A stretch of 64,000 bases of DNA from Pseudomonas asturiensis (GTDB lineage Bacteria > Pseudomonadota > Gammaproteobacteria > Pseudomonadales > Pseudomonadaceae), in assembly GCF_900143095.1 (NCBI RefSeq), contig NZ_FRDA01000002.1:186001-250000 (forward strand), in the 5' to 3' direction. Made by a program: the position numbers and the translations under genes. The first letter of the stretch is position 1; each line of letters starts with the position of its first letter. Positions 25,792-34,256 of the stretch are shown piece by piece. The notes under the pieces are model-generated. The model was not told where the DNA came from, searched no databases, and was given only the letters and a program-made list of their open reading frames with translations.

Positions 25792-26724
25792 TTAAAAGTC
25801 GACCTGGTTCTTACCCTTCAAATCGAGCATTTCCCGCGCCTCATCTGGCGTCGCCACGCTCCCGCCCAGGGCTTCGATCACCGTACGGATGCGTTTGACC
25901 TGATCGGCGTTGGACGCAGCCAGCTTGCCAGGACCATCCCACAGCGAGTCCTCAAGCCCCACACGCACATGACTGCCCATCGACAGGCCCATCGTGCCAA
26001 GGGGAATCTGATTGCGACCAGCGCCCAGAATCGACCACTGATACGCATCGCCAAACAGGCGGTCAGCCGTACGGCGCATGTGAGCCAGGTCTTCAGGGTG
26101 ACCGCCGATTCCACCTCGCAAGCCAAACACCGACTGAATGAAAATCGGCGCCTTGAGCAAGCCGCGCTGCAGAAAGTGCGCAGCCGTGTAAAGGTGGCCG
26201 ATGTCGTAGCATTCAATTTCAAAGCGCGTGCGGTTTTCAGCACAGGTGTCGAGAATGTGAGCGATGTCGCGGAAGGTGTTACGGAAAATCCGGTCGTCGC
26301 TGTCGGCCAGGTATGGCCGCTCCCAGCCATGCTTGAACTCGGTAAAACGATCGAGCATTTCGTATAAGCCGAAGTTCATCGAGCCCATGTTCAGCGACGC
26401 CAGCTCGGGCTTGAGTTGGGCAACTGGCTGCAAGCGTTCCTCCACGCCCATGGTTGGCGCACCGCCGGTGGTGATATTGATCACCACGTCACTCTTGGCT
26501 TTGATCTGCGGCAGAAACTGGCGGAACAGCTCCACGTCCTGACTGGGCCGACCGTCATGGGGATCGCGAGCATGCAGATGAACAATCGATGCGCCCGCTT
26601 CAGCGGCACCAATAGCGGCGTCGGCAATTTCCTGCGGCGTGATCGGCAAATGTGGCGACATCGAAGGCGTATGGATGGCGCCAGTCACGGCGCAGGTGAT
26701 GATCACCGGGCGTTTTTTGGACAT
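25792..26724 (-). CDS. 3-keto-5-aminohexanoate cleavage enzyme family (BKACE, DUF849)
   Basis: 310 residues from ATG 26724; a longer in-frame extension to 26886 is non-coding in character. Zn2+ and substrate motifs of the family are visible: 'VIITCAVTGAIHTPSMSPHL' (start of the barrel), 'GASIVHLHARDPHDGRPSQD' (HxH Zn ligands and ARDP), 'NITTGG' and 'SMGSHVRVGLED' (conserved G..VRVG.ED). BKACE enzymes condense a beta-keto acid with acetyl-CoA, giving acetoacetate and a new CoA ester. The substrate here is unknown. Confidence 0.9.
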   Translation of the reverse strand: MSKKRPVIITCAVTGAIHTPSMSPHLPITPQEIADAAIGAAEAGASIVHLHARDPHDGRPSQDVELFRQFLPQIKAKSDVVINITTGGAPTMGVEERLQPVAQLKPELASLNMGSMNFGLYEMLDRFTEFKHGWERPYLADSDDRIFRNTFRDIAHILDTCAENRTRFEIECYDIGHLYTAAHFLQRGLLKAPIFIQSVFGLRGGIGGHPEDLAHMRRTADRLFGDAYQWSILGAGRNQIPLGTMGLSMGSHVRVGLEDSLWDGPGKLAASNADQVKRIRTVIEALGGSVATPDEAREMLDLKGKNQVDF

Positions 26725-26816
26725 GAGTCTTCTCCATTCTTGTTCTTGGCGAGAAAGTGGTCGGGATTGCCCGGCCCACGTGCGTGCGGCCGTTGTTGTC
26801 GGTGAAGTCGAGACGT

Positions 26817-27605
26817 TTAGAGGTACTCGACGTTGCCATCCACACTGATGGCCTGGCCAGTCACGTTGCGCGCGGCGGGCGAACACAGGAACAACGCCAT
26901 TGCAGCGACGTCTTCTGCGGTGACCATGCGCTTGAGCGATATTTTTTTCAGGTACTCCTCGCGCATTTCGGTCTCAGGCACGTTCATCTGTTCGGCACGG
27001 GCTCGAATCACACCGTCCATGCGCGGACCTTCGACGATACCGGGCAGCAAGGCATTGACGCGGATGTCGCTTTCACCCAGCTCGGATGCCAGGGACTTCA
27101 TCAAACCCACAATGGCCCATTTGGTCGCTGCGTACGGTGTGCGCCACGCATAACCCAGGCGACCAGCTACGGAAGCGATATGGATCAGGTGCGCATTGGG
27201 TGATGCCTTGAGCAGAGGAACCGCGTGATGAGCAAAGCGGTATTGTCCTGTGAGGTTGATGTCGACGGTGCGCTGCCAGTCTTCATCCGAGATGGCGTCG
27301 ATGCCTGCCGTAGGACCTGCGATCCCGGCGTTGTTGATCAGCACATCGAGGCCGCCGAACCGTTCGCGCTGAACCTTGAACACCGCTTCGATCTGCGCCG
27401 GATCACCCACATCCGCACGAGTCGCGACACTGTCCGGATACCGGGCGCGAAACGATGCGAGAGCAGTTTCACTGACATCACACACGTGCACGCTGGCGCC
27501 TGCTTCCCTGTAAGCCGCCGCCAATACTTCGCCAATACCCGCTGCACCTCCAGAGATCAGGACTCGCAGGCCGGTATAGGGAATCAGTCGATTGAGAACG
27601 CTCAT
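26817..27605 (-). CDS. Short-chain dehydrogenase/reductase (SDR)
   Basis: 262 residues. Cofactor loop 'VLISGGAAGIGEVLA', 'VLINNAGIAGP' (NNAG), catalytic Ser in 'HIASVAGRLGY' and the YxxxK in 'TPYAATKWAIV'. The end 'ISVDGNVEYL' is the normal SDR C-terminus. It shares a 4-base overlap with the GntR gene. Probably makes the beta-keto acid used by the BKACE. Confidence 0.9.
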   Translation of the reverse strand: MSVLNRLIPYTGLRVLISGGAAGIGEVLAAAYREAGASVHVCDVSETALASFRARYPDSVATRADVGDPAQIEAVFKVQRERFGGLDVLINNAGIAGPTAGIDAISDEDWQRTVDINLTGQYRFAHHAVPLLKASPNAHLIHIASVAGRLGYAWRTPYAATKWAIVGLMKSLASELGESDIRVNALLPGIVEGPRMDGVIRARAEQMNVPETEMREEYLKKISLKRMVTAEDVAAMALFLCSPAARNVTGQAISVDGNVEYL

Positions 27606-28324
27606 GCTTTTTTTACTCCAGAGGCAGACGACCTTGAACGGCCGCTCTTGACGATCAGACGCGCCAGTGAGTCGGCGGCCTGCATGATGTCGTCGGTGAC
27701 TGCCGCTCGGGCCGCAGCGCCATCGCGCGCTGCAAGCGCCTCGACAATGCGGTCATGCGCTTCCATTGAGCGCTCAAGGTGCGTCTTGTCGGGGGCTACA
27801 AGCGCAAAGCAGGGGCCCATGTGCAGCCAGAAGTTCTCCACGGCAGCGATGGTCAGCTCGGCTTTCGACACCGCGTAGATGCGCCGGTGGAAGGCAAAGT
27901 TGGTCCATAGGTAACGGGACACATCGACGCTGTCGGCGGCTTGCTGCATCTGGTCACACAACTGGCTGATTTCTTTTAGATCGCTGTCCTTGAGCAGAAG
28001 GACTGCTTTCTCGGCCAGCAGGCCTTCGAGAGCGACCCGGGCGTCGCGGATCTCGCGCAGTCTTTCGGGGGTCATCATGCGCACACGCAGACGCGAGGTT
28101 TCAGTCACTTCAAAGGCGTTCTCGGCGCTGAGACGATTGAGCGCTTCGCGTACCGGCATCGGGCTGGAACCCAGCGCTTCGGCGAGGCCGCGTATGGTCA
28201 CCTTCTGGCCTGGCTGAAATCGACCGCTCATCAACGCTTCACGGATCTGACGGTAGATCTGATCCTGCAGGGTATCGCGGGAAACCTGACGCATGCTGGG
28301 CAGGAGGGTCGGACTGTCGGTCAT
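27602..28324 (-). CDS. GntR-family regulator, FadR subgroup
   Basis: 240 residues. N-terminal winged helix: 'DQIYRQIREALMSGRFQPGQ', 'VTIRGLAEALGSSPMPVREAL' then 'LSAENAFEVTETSRLRVR'. The C-terminal FCD helical domain has 'DARVALEGLLAEKAVLLL' and 'AHDRIVEALAARDGAAARAAV'. First gene of the operon, so likely autoregulatory as well as controlling the SDR, BKACE, lactonase and carrier genes. A palindrome upstream (28361-28376) is a likely site. Confidence 0.9.
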   Translation of the reverse strand: MTDSPTLLPSMRQVSRDTLQDQIYRQIREALMSGRFQPGQKVTIRGLAEALGSSPMPVREALNRLSAENAFEVTETSRLRVRMMTPERLREIRDARVALEGLLAEKAVLLLKDSDLKEISQLCDQMQQAADSVDVSRYLWTNFAFHRRIYAVSKAELTIAAVENFWLHMGPCFALVAPDKTHLERSMEAHDRIVEALAARDGAAARAAVTDDIMQAADSLARLIVKSGRSRSSASGVKKA

Positions 28325-28360
28325 GGGTAGAGCTCACATTTAGCGTTCTTGTGCGCTCAA

Positions 28361-28376
28361 TATGTGATCACAAATA
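28361..28376 (-). promoter_or_regulatory. Putative GntR operator
   Basis: Perfect 10-bp palindrome TGTGATCACA at 28363-28372 inside TATGTGATCACAAATA, 37 bases before the GntR start. FadR-type GntR proteins commonly bind TNGTNNNACNA-like palindromes, which this fits. No experimental support. Confidence 0.5.
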
Positions 28377-28504
28377 ACATATGTCAAATTGTTTTCTCGC
28401 CGTGATCAGGAGCCATGAATCAAGGGTGACTGCCAGGCAATCATGCCTCGCCGCTCGCCCCTTCACCTTGAGCCCGGCAGGTGTGCCCGACAAGAGGATG
28501 GATA

Positions 28505-28523
28505 GGCCAGCGCTGCGCTGGCC
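28505..28523 (-). terminator. Hairpin downstream of the first TonB receptor gene
   Basis: GGCCAGCGC-T-GCGCTGGCC palindrome (near-perfect stem), 43 bases past the stop of the minus-strand receptor gene. No strong T-run. Confidence 0.4.
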
Positions 28524-28565
28524 AGATACAAGGCTACCTTTTCGGTGGCTGCCCTTTTCGCTCCA

Positions 28566-30806
28566 TCAAAAATCAACAGTTGCCGACAACTGCAACGTAC
28601 GCGGATACCCCGCAGAAAAAGCCCCGTACGAAGCAACGCCTGACCAGTACTCGCGATCAAACACGTTTTGTACCGTGGCGCGGAAGGTGGTCGGGCGACC
28701 TTCGATTTTGGTGGCGAAACGTGCGCCGGCATCGAAGCGCGTCCAGGAGTCCAGTTGCTGGGTATTGGCCTGATCGACGTACTGGCTGTCGGTATAAATG
28801 GCGCCGCCGGTCAGGGTGAAGCCTTCAAGCCAAGGTGTGTCCCATTCGGCCCAGAGGTTGGCCTGCACGTCGGGCACACCCACCGGTTTGTTGCCGCGGT
28901 TGGCGGCTGTCGCGGTATCGGTCAGTTTGCCGTCAAGCATCGTCACCCCGCCCATTATGCGAGTGCCCGCCGCAACTTCGCCAAACATGCTCAGCTCAAT
29001 GCCACGATTGCGTTGTTCGGCCTGCACCGAGAACACGTTGCCAGCGCCGACTTCGCCACTCGGCTTTTCGATCTGGAACAACGCCAGCGTGGTCATGAAC
29101 GTACCGTGCTCATATTTGACGCCGATTTCATGCTGCTTGGATTCATAAGGTGCGAACGCTTCGCCCGCATTGGTCGCTGTACCCGGCGCGATGTCTCCTT
29201 TGCTCAAGCCTTCAACATAGTTGTAGTAGAGCGAAACATCTTCCCAGGGCTTGACCACCACACCGACCAGCGGCGTGGTGGCACTGTCGCTGTATTTGGA
29301 GCTGACTGAACCTGCAGCATTATAGTTGCGCGACTCGATGTCCTGACGCCGTACACCCACGGTCAGCTGAAAGCGGTCATCCAGCATGGATAATGTGTCG
29401 GTCAACGCGACGCCAGACAGGTCAGATTCGGAGATGCGCAGCACCTTGGGCGAACTGATAGCAGGCCTGGGCGCGTCTACCGGATGGTAGATGTTCGAGC
29501 GGACCTCAGGACCGTTGTTGATTCCGCGAGACAGTTCATCCTGATAACGGGTCGCCATCAACGTCGTGGTGTGAGTGACAGGACCTGTCACGAACACACT
29601 ACGGATACCGACGTCGGCGGTCGAACGGTCAACGTTGAATTTGTAGTAACCCGGAATATTGCTGGTATCGCCCGCTGCATTAAGGATTCTGGGCACCTGA
29701 TCAGACATTCGTTTGACGTCCGACTTCCCGCCGCCCGCATGGGCAAACACGGTCACTGCGTCAGTCAGATCATATTCACCGCCCAGCAGAGCCGACTGCT
29801 CTTTGGTGTCCGAAAAGCCCCAATCCTGTGGCAGGTTGGTGCGCCCATCAGGCGCCGACGGGACATCGACACCGGGAGCGATGGTGAAGGGTCGCGAGGC
29901 GGCGTCGTAACTTTCCTTCTGACTGATGTAGTCCAGATTCAGGCGCAAGCGCTCGCCGCGGTAATCCAGTGCAATGGCACCGATGCCCACGTCTCGGTGC
30001 TGATCGTCGATGGCGGTGTCGCCCCCCTGCAGGTTGCCGTTGAAACGCACGCCGAACTGATTGTCCTCGCCGAAGCGGCGGCTGAGGTCCAGATGACCGC
30101 CAACCTGAGAGTCAGAGGCGTAACTGCCAGTGAAGCGGGTCAGGTCCTCTTCCAGCGCACGCTTGGGAACAATATTGATCACGCCACCGACGCCACTGTT
30201 AGGCGAGATGCCATACATCAGCGCGCCCGGCCCCTTGAGCACTTCAACACGCTCGGCGTACTCGGTGAACACCCGGTAATTCGGCGCTACACCGTACACG
30301 CCATCGAACGCCAGCTCGCCGAGGTTGCCCTCTCCGATCGGGAAGCCACGAATGAAAAACGAGTCGACGATGCCGCCCGTCTGGCCGGTGGAGCGCACGG
30401 ATGGATCGCGTTGCAGTGCGTCGGCAACCGTCACGGTCTGCAGGTCAGCCAGGGTCTTGGCGGTGTAACTGGTGACACTGAACGGCGTGTCCATTACGTC
30501 CTTGTTGCCCATCATGCCCAACCGCGCACCCCGTGCGACCTGGCCGCCGGCAAGCGTTTCCGGCAAGGACGTCGGGCCGTTGTAACGAGCGTTGATTTCG
30601 GTGGTGTCGAGGGTCAGCGCCGCGGTGCTGTCTGCGCCCGGCGCTGTGGCCACTGTATTCGAGGTCTTGTCGGCGGCAACATCCTGCTGCTCGGGGCTGG
30701 CGGCCCAGGTATTGGCGCTTCCTGCGACCAGGGCAAGATTCAGCAAAGCGGTACGAATCGCGAGGGTTAACACGCGCTCACCGCAAGGGCGACTGACAAC
30801 AGGCAT
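28566..30806 (-). CDS. TonB-dependent siderophore receptor without STN domain
   Basis: 746 residues. Signal peptide ('LNLALVAGSANTWA'), then a plug domain ('GNKDVMDTPFSVTSYTAKTL', 'DPSVRSTGQTGGIVDSFFIR', 'RVEVLKGPGALMYG', 'GGVINIVPKRA') and a barrel ending in the aromatic terminal residue ('TLQLSATVDF'). No STN region precedes the plug, so it cannot signal through FecR. It is a close paralogue of the receptor at 42500-44914, with long matching stretches through plug and barrel. Last gene on the minus arm of the siderophore locus; a Fur-like site precedes it. Confidence 0.95.
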   Translation of the reverse strand: MPVVSRPCGERVLTLAIRTALLNLALVAGSANTWAASPEQQDVAADKTSNTVATAPGADSTAALTLDTTEINARYNGPTSLPETLAGGQVARGARLGMMGNKDVMDTPFSVTSYTAKTLADLQTVTVADALQRDPSVRSTGQTGGIVDSFFIRGFPIGEGNLGELAFDGVYGVAPNYRVFTEYAERVEVLKGPGALMYGISPNSGVGGVINIVPKRALEEDLTRFTGSYASDSQVGGHLDLSRRFGEDNQFGVRFNGNLQGGDTAIDDQHRDVGIGAIALDYRGERLRLNLDYISQKESYDAASRPFTIAPGVDVPSAPDGRTNLPQDWGFSDTKEQSALLGGEYDLTDAVTVFAHAGGGKSDVKRMSDQVPRILNAAGDTSNIPGYYKFNVDRSTADVGIRSVFVTGPVTHTTTLMATRYQDELSRGINNGPEVRSNIYHPVDAPRPAISSPKVLRISESDLSGVALTDTLSMLDDRFQLTVGVRRQDIESRNYNAAGSVSSKYSDSATTPLVGVVVKPWEDVSLYYNYVEGLSKGDIAPGTATNAGEAFAPYESKQHEIGVKYEHGTFMTTLALFQIEKPSGEVGAGNVFSVQAEQRNRGIELSMFGEVAAGTRIMGGVTMLDGKLTDTATAANRGNKPVGVPDVQANLWAEWDTPWLEGFTLTGGAIYTDSQYVDQANTQQLDSWTRFDAGARFATKIEGRPTTFRATVQNVFDREYWSGVASYGAFSAGYPRTLQLSATVDF

Positions 30807-30834
30807 GACGTGAGGATCCTTTTCATCAAGAGAA

Positions 30835-30853
30835 AATGGTAATCACTCCTATT
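30835..30853 (-). promoter_or_regulatory. Possible weak Fur box before the first receptor gene
   Basis: AATGGTAATCACTCCTATT, 29 bases upstream of the start codon, resembles an iron-box (GATAATGATAATCATTATC) at about 10 of 16 aligned positions. Location and the receptor's function make it plausible. Confidence 0.35.
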
Positions 30854-30916
30854 GCCAGTCGATCGGAGGAAAAGTATCACTCTGCGTAAAGTATTTTTGC
30901 TTCACCGCTGCCGGCA

Positions 30917-31318
30917 TCAGGCGTACAGGTGCTCCAGCGGTATGGAAACCACTGGCAACGCGGGGTCAAATGCGTGTCGGGTGGTCTTGTACGGAAAGAT
31001 CTCGCCTCGAGCAATCGTGGTGAATATGCGCGCTACCTCGAATGCCTGCCCGGTTTGCCAGTGCCTTACACGAACCCGCGGATCAGCGTAATCGAGCTGA
31101 ATGCACGGCACACGCTTCAAGCCCAGTTGCAACGCTGCGTTGAAGCGGTGATTGCCATCCATGACGATGCCTTGCGAACACTCGACGATGATCGGCTCCA
31201 GCCAATGCCCGGCCCGAATGATCGATTCGCGCAACCGCGCAACATTCGCCGGATCGACCTGTTCCGAGGGCTGCACGTCGCACAGCGGCCGCAGCGCAAT
31301 CTGATACCCGTGTTTCAT
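30917..31318 (-). CDS. ParB/Srx-fold protein, SbnI/SerK-like (putative free-serine kinase)
   Basis: 133 residues from ATG 31318 (AGGAG 6 bases upstream; this start also removes an overlap with the gene before it). Contains 'PSEQVDPANVARLRESI' with Glu19, matching the catalytic Glu of SbnI (about residue 20), and 'IVMDGNHRFNAALQLGLKRV', matching the DG(V/H)HR phosphate-binding motif of SbnI and archaeal SerK. SbnI phosphorylates free L-serine to give O-phospho-L-serine, the substrate of SbnA. This protein is about half the length of SbnI, with only the ParB/Srx domain. An SbnA-like gene lies at 34257. Kinase activity is inferred. Confidence 0.7.
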   Translation of the reverse strand: MKHGYQIALRPLCDVQPSEQVDPANVARLRESIIRAGHWLEPIIVECSQGIVMDGNHRFNAALQLGLKRVPCIQLDYADPRVRVRHWQTGQAFEVARIFTTIARGEIFPYKTTRHAFDPALPVVSIPLEHLYA

Positions 31319-31344
31319 GGTTGATCTCCTGATTCGGCGGGAAG

Positions 31345-32235
31345 TCAGCATGCATCGGCACGAACAATCGGGGCGTGACGGCTGGCGACATCAAGCAGGC
31401 GCTGAGCGCGCTCGATGAGCGGCAAGTCGACCATTTCGCCATCCACCTGCACCGCGTGGCTGCCCGAAGCCACGGCCCTCATCACCCGGTCAGCCCACGC
31501 CAGTTGGCGCGAATCGGGCAGAAACGCACGCTGCACCGAGGCCAATTGCGAGGGATGGATGCACAGCTTGGCGCCAAATCCCAAGGAGCGGGCGTACTGC
31601 GAGTCCTTGCTGACAACCGCCTGATCGCTGATCGCGGGCGTGACGCCGTCGATGGGTGCCGGTAAATCCGCCGTGCGCGATGCCAGCACGATGCGGTTGC
31701 GGGCGAAGAGAAACGCCTCGGGCGTCTGGCTGCAGTCGATGTCGAGCGAGAAATCCAGCGACCCGAATGCCAGACGTGCCAGCCCCGGAATCGACGCGAT
31801 GGCGTCAACCTGTTGCAGGCCCTTGGCGGTCTCGATGATCGCGACAATCTTCAGTTGCGGCTGCCGCTCCAGCAGCCGTTCGATCACCTGCGTCAAGGTC
31901 TCCGGGCATTCGGCCTTGGGTAAAAAAATACCGTTGCAACGCTCGGGGTAGCGCATATCACCCAGCCAGGTCAGGTCCTGACGGAACAACGTGCTGCTGA
32001 CACTGTTCAGGCGGATGTAACGCTCGCAAGACACCTGTGGCGTGCTTTCCTGCCAGGCCCAGATGGCGGCGCGAGCGGCGGCTTTGCTGTCTGGGTGAAC
32101 GGCATCCTCAAGGTCGAGAATGATCGCGTCCGGACCGGCCTCGACGGCCTTGGAAAATCGTTCGGGGCGGTTGCCGGGGACGAACAGGTAGCTGATGGCG
32201 TGTGAGGTGTTGCTGCTCAGTCGATCCGATTGCAT
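31345..32235 (-). CDS. CitE/HpcH-family lyase, putative citrate-forming enzyme (SbnG-like role)
   Basis: 296 residues. TIM-barrel C-C lyase/ligase family: 'YLFVPGNRPERFSKAVEAGP' then 'AIILDLEDAVHPDSK' (the Asp/Glu Mg site of CitE), 'IETAKGLQQVDAIASI' (catalytic/metal Glu) and 'GFGAKLCIHPSQL', the CitE C-terminal signature. In staphyloferrin B and achromobactin clusters, SbnG and AcsB of the same superfamily supply citrate to the synthetases. Here it is the first gene of a minus-strand pair with the SbnI-like gene. A citramalate- or malyl-CoA-type activity cannot be excluded. Confidence 0.75.
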   Translation of the reverse strand: MQSDRLSSNTSHAISYLFVPGNRPERFSKAVEAGPDAIILDLEDAVHPDSKAAARAAIWAWQESTPQVSCERYIRLNSVSSTLFRQDLTWLGDMRYPERCNGIFLPKAECPETLTQVIERLLERQPQLKIVAIIETAKGLQQVDAIASIPGLARLAFGSLDFSLDIDCSQTPEAFLFARNRIVLASRTADLPAPIDGVTPAISDQAVVSKDSQYARSLGFGAKLCIHPSQLASVQRAFLPDSRQLAWADRVMRAVASGSHAVQVDGEMVDLPLIERAQRLLDVASRHAPIVRADAC

Positions 32236-32463
32236 GGTGATGCTCCTTGGCGTGAACCAGTCGTGTTTTCTAAAAAATTCCAGGCCCGGTCGAGGGCAAA
32301 CTTGCCTCCCCGTTCGAGACTTATCGCAACTGCCCTTAATGCCTTATTGATCAAGGTATTAAGTGTTTTTTTGTACAGGGGCGAACGCGTACTTGGGCGC
32401 ATAAATACCCAGCCGGACATTCGCCCTGCCAAAGCAGGCGATGGAAAATATTTGAAAACCTTA

Positions 32464-32482
32464 CTTGATAATCATTCGTGTT
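32464..32482. promoter_or_regulatory. Fur-like box in the divergent siderophore promoter region (32236-32847)
   Basis: CTTGATAATCATTCGTGTT contains GATAATCATT, an exact half of the Fur consensus. It sits between the minus CitE-like gene (229 bases away) and the plus biosynthetic operon (about 365 bases away), so it could serve the minus arm. The region also holds the palindrome at 32787 and a possible small ORF at 32666; the rest is AT-rich and featureless. Confidence 0.55.
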
Positions 32483-32665
32483 CGCAATATGGTTCACGCC
32501 ACCAGCAGGCACTAGCGCCTTTTCAAAACCTGCCAACCAGCAAAACGGAAAGTCCGTATCAGTGATGTCATTTAAATGTCAGTGACTGAACCGGTACACG
32601 CGGGATGGCCATTAAACTTTCGGCCCGCCTTTATACCCATACACACCTTATGGAATAGGTTTTAT

Positions 32666-32749
32666 ATGCACGTGTTCTATGAGCCCTTATTCTTCAATGG
32701 CATCAGTGCGTCTGCGATTATGACCTGGCCTCCGCCGCCGTTGCGTTGA
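32666..32749 (+). CDS. Possible 27-residue leader peptide
   Basis: ATG 32666 to TGA 32749 encodes MHVFYEPLFFNGISASAIM followed by TWPPPPLR. The run of four prolines is a ribosome-stalling context, but the ribosome site (GGAATAGG) is weak and there is no independent support. It lies about 100 bases before the biosynthetic operon. Confidence 0.25.
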   Translation: MHVFYEPLFFNGISASAIMTWPPPPLR

Positions 32750-32786
32750 ATCGCTGATGCCAGACGCCTCAGTCAATGACACTTCT

Positions 32787-32810
32787 TTTCGATAATTAGG
32801 GTTATCGAAA
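32787..32810 (+). promoter_or_regulatory. Perfect inverted repeat, likely operator of the siderophore operon
   Basis: TTTCGATAA-N6-TTATCGAAA: a perfect 9-bp inverted repeat with a 6-base spacer, ending 37 bases before the ATG of the decarboxylase gene. The GATAA...TTATC core resembles a Fur half-site pair, but the spacing and flanks are not standard. Either a second Fur-type site or the target of another regulator. Confidence 0.6.
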
Positions 32811-32847
32811 TACCCATGGCGATATTATTTAACGTCAAGGACTTACT

Positions 32848-34242
32848 ATGCCTGCCTTTCATACAGTGCGGCCTGAAAAACACTTCGGCGTTTTTCTTCC
32901 CGAGATGCTAAGACCGCTGATCGATCCCGTTATCGCGGCGTTTATCAATGAACAAACACACACACTAAGCGCACTGATTGAACAGTACGGTTCGCCGTTG
33001 AATGTGGTCTGGCCTCACGCCTTCGACATCAATGCAAAGGCGCTGCAAGCCGTATTGAAACAACAGGGTGTCCGTCACGCTCTGTTCTATGGTGCCAAGG
33101 CCAACAAATCCCAAAGCCTGTTGCAGGCTGCGGCGGACGCCGGCATCGGCGTCGATGTGTCGAGTATTCATGAACTGCAGGCCGCGCTACGAGCGGGTAC
33201 ACCGGCGACACAAATATGCGCCACGGGGCCGGCGAAAACAGCGGTCTTTCATGAAGCACTGGTCAGCACGGGCGCGCTGATTTGCGTGGACTCCTGCGAG
33301 GAACTCGAACACCTGAAAACCGTTATTGAACAACGCGCCGCCCCCGTAAAATCGCGACTTTTGCTGCGTTATCGGCCAAAAAGCTGCCCGAAAAGCCGAT
33401 TTGGAATGGGTGCGGAAGACGTGCTCGAGTGCCTGCAAAGTCTGGTCAGGCAACCCGATATTTTTCAGTTCGAGGGCTTCCATTTTCATCTGGGCGGCTA
33501 TGGGTTCGAATCCCGCGCACAGGCCTTGCGTGAGGTGACCGGGTTTGTCGACGCCGCGCGGGAGATGGGCTTGAATCCGCAGATGATCGACATCGGTGGC
33601 GGCCTGCCGATTCGTTATGTCGACCCCCATGCCTATGAACTTTATTTGCGAAACGAGAACACGCCCGGTCACTTTTATACTCAAGCCGTGCCTGAGGCTT
33701 ATTATCCATACGGCAGTGAGCTGACCGCTCCCCACTGGTTATCGCTCTTGCTTGAAGCCGACCATTCGCCCGGACTTTCCATTGCGAATTACCTTAAGCG
33801 TGAGTCGATAACACTGGCACTGGAGCCCGGCCGAAGTTTGGTCGATCAAGCGGCCATTTCACTGTTTCGCGTCACCCGCACAAAGAAACTCGCCCACGAT
33901 AATACGGTTGTCTTCGTTGAAGGCAGCAGCTTCAGTGCCTGTGAAACCTGGTTTGCATCTGAGTACCTGGTCGACCCTGTTTTGATCAGTACACACGCAC
34001 GCACGCCTATTCCCACTCAAGCATTTATCGCCGGCCACAGTTGCCTTGATGATGATGTAATTACACACCGTCTGATCAACTTTGGCAGTGCGCCGCAACC
34101 CGGCGATGTATTGATTTACGTGAATACCGCCGGTTATCAGATGGACCTGCTGGAGAATGAGTTTCATCGCCACCCCCTGCCCCTGCGTTTAACGGCGACC
34201 TGTTGTACGGAAGGTAACTATACGTTTTCACCTGACTACTAA
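32848..34242 (+). CDS. PLP-dependent decarboxylase, fold type III (SbnH/AcsE/PvsE-like)
   Basis: 464 residues; AAGGAC 8 bases before the ATG. Alanine-racemase-type barrel with the PLP Lys in 'ALFYGAKANKSQS', His in 'FEGFHFHLGGYGF', the phosphate loop 'MIDIGGGLP', 'ALEPGRSLVDQAA' (EPGR) and the C-terminal Tyr in 'NTAGYQMDLLENEF'. This family includes diaminopimelate decarboxylase and SbnH, which decarboxylates the diaminopropionate moiety of a citryl intermediate to give an ethylenediamine-like linker. First gene of a six-gene biosynthetic operon; the next starts 14 bases later. Confidence 0.9.
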   Translation: MPAFHTVRPEKHFGVFLPEMLRPLIDPVIAAFINEQTHTLSALIEQYGSPLNVVWPHAFDINAKALQAVLKQQGVRHALFYGAKANKSQSLLQAAADAGIGVDVSSIHELQAALRAGTPATQICATGPAKTAVFHEALVSTGALICVDSCEELEHLKTVIEQRAAPVKSRLLLRYRPKSCPKSRFGMGAEDVLECLQSLVRQPDIFQFEGFHFHLGGYGFESRAQALREVTGFVDAAREMGLNPQMIDIGGGLPIRYVDPHAYELYLRNENTPGHFYTQAVPEAYYPYGSELTAPHWLSLLLEADHSPGLSIANYLKRESITLALEPGRSLVDQAAISLFRVTRTKKLAHDNTVVFVEGSSFSACETWFASEYLVDPVLISTHARTPIPTQAFIAGHSCLDDDVITHRLINFGSAPQPGDVLIYVNTAGYQMDLLENEFHRHPLPLRLTATCCTEGNYTFSPDY

Positions 34243-34256
34243 AGGGAACACGCGAC

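Noticed and set aside
29484..30770. Long plus-strand open frame (428 codons) opposite the first receptor gene
   Set aside because: Fully antisense to a receptor gene with clear domain order; composition typical of a GC-rich shadow.
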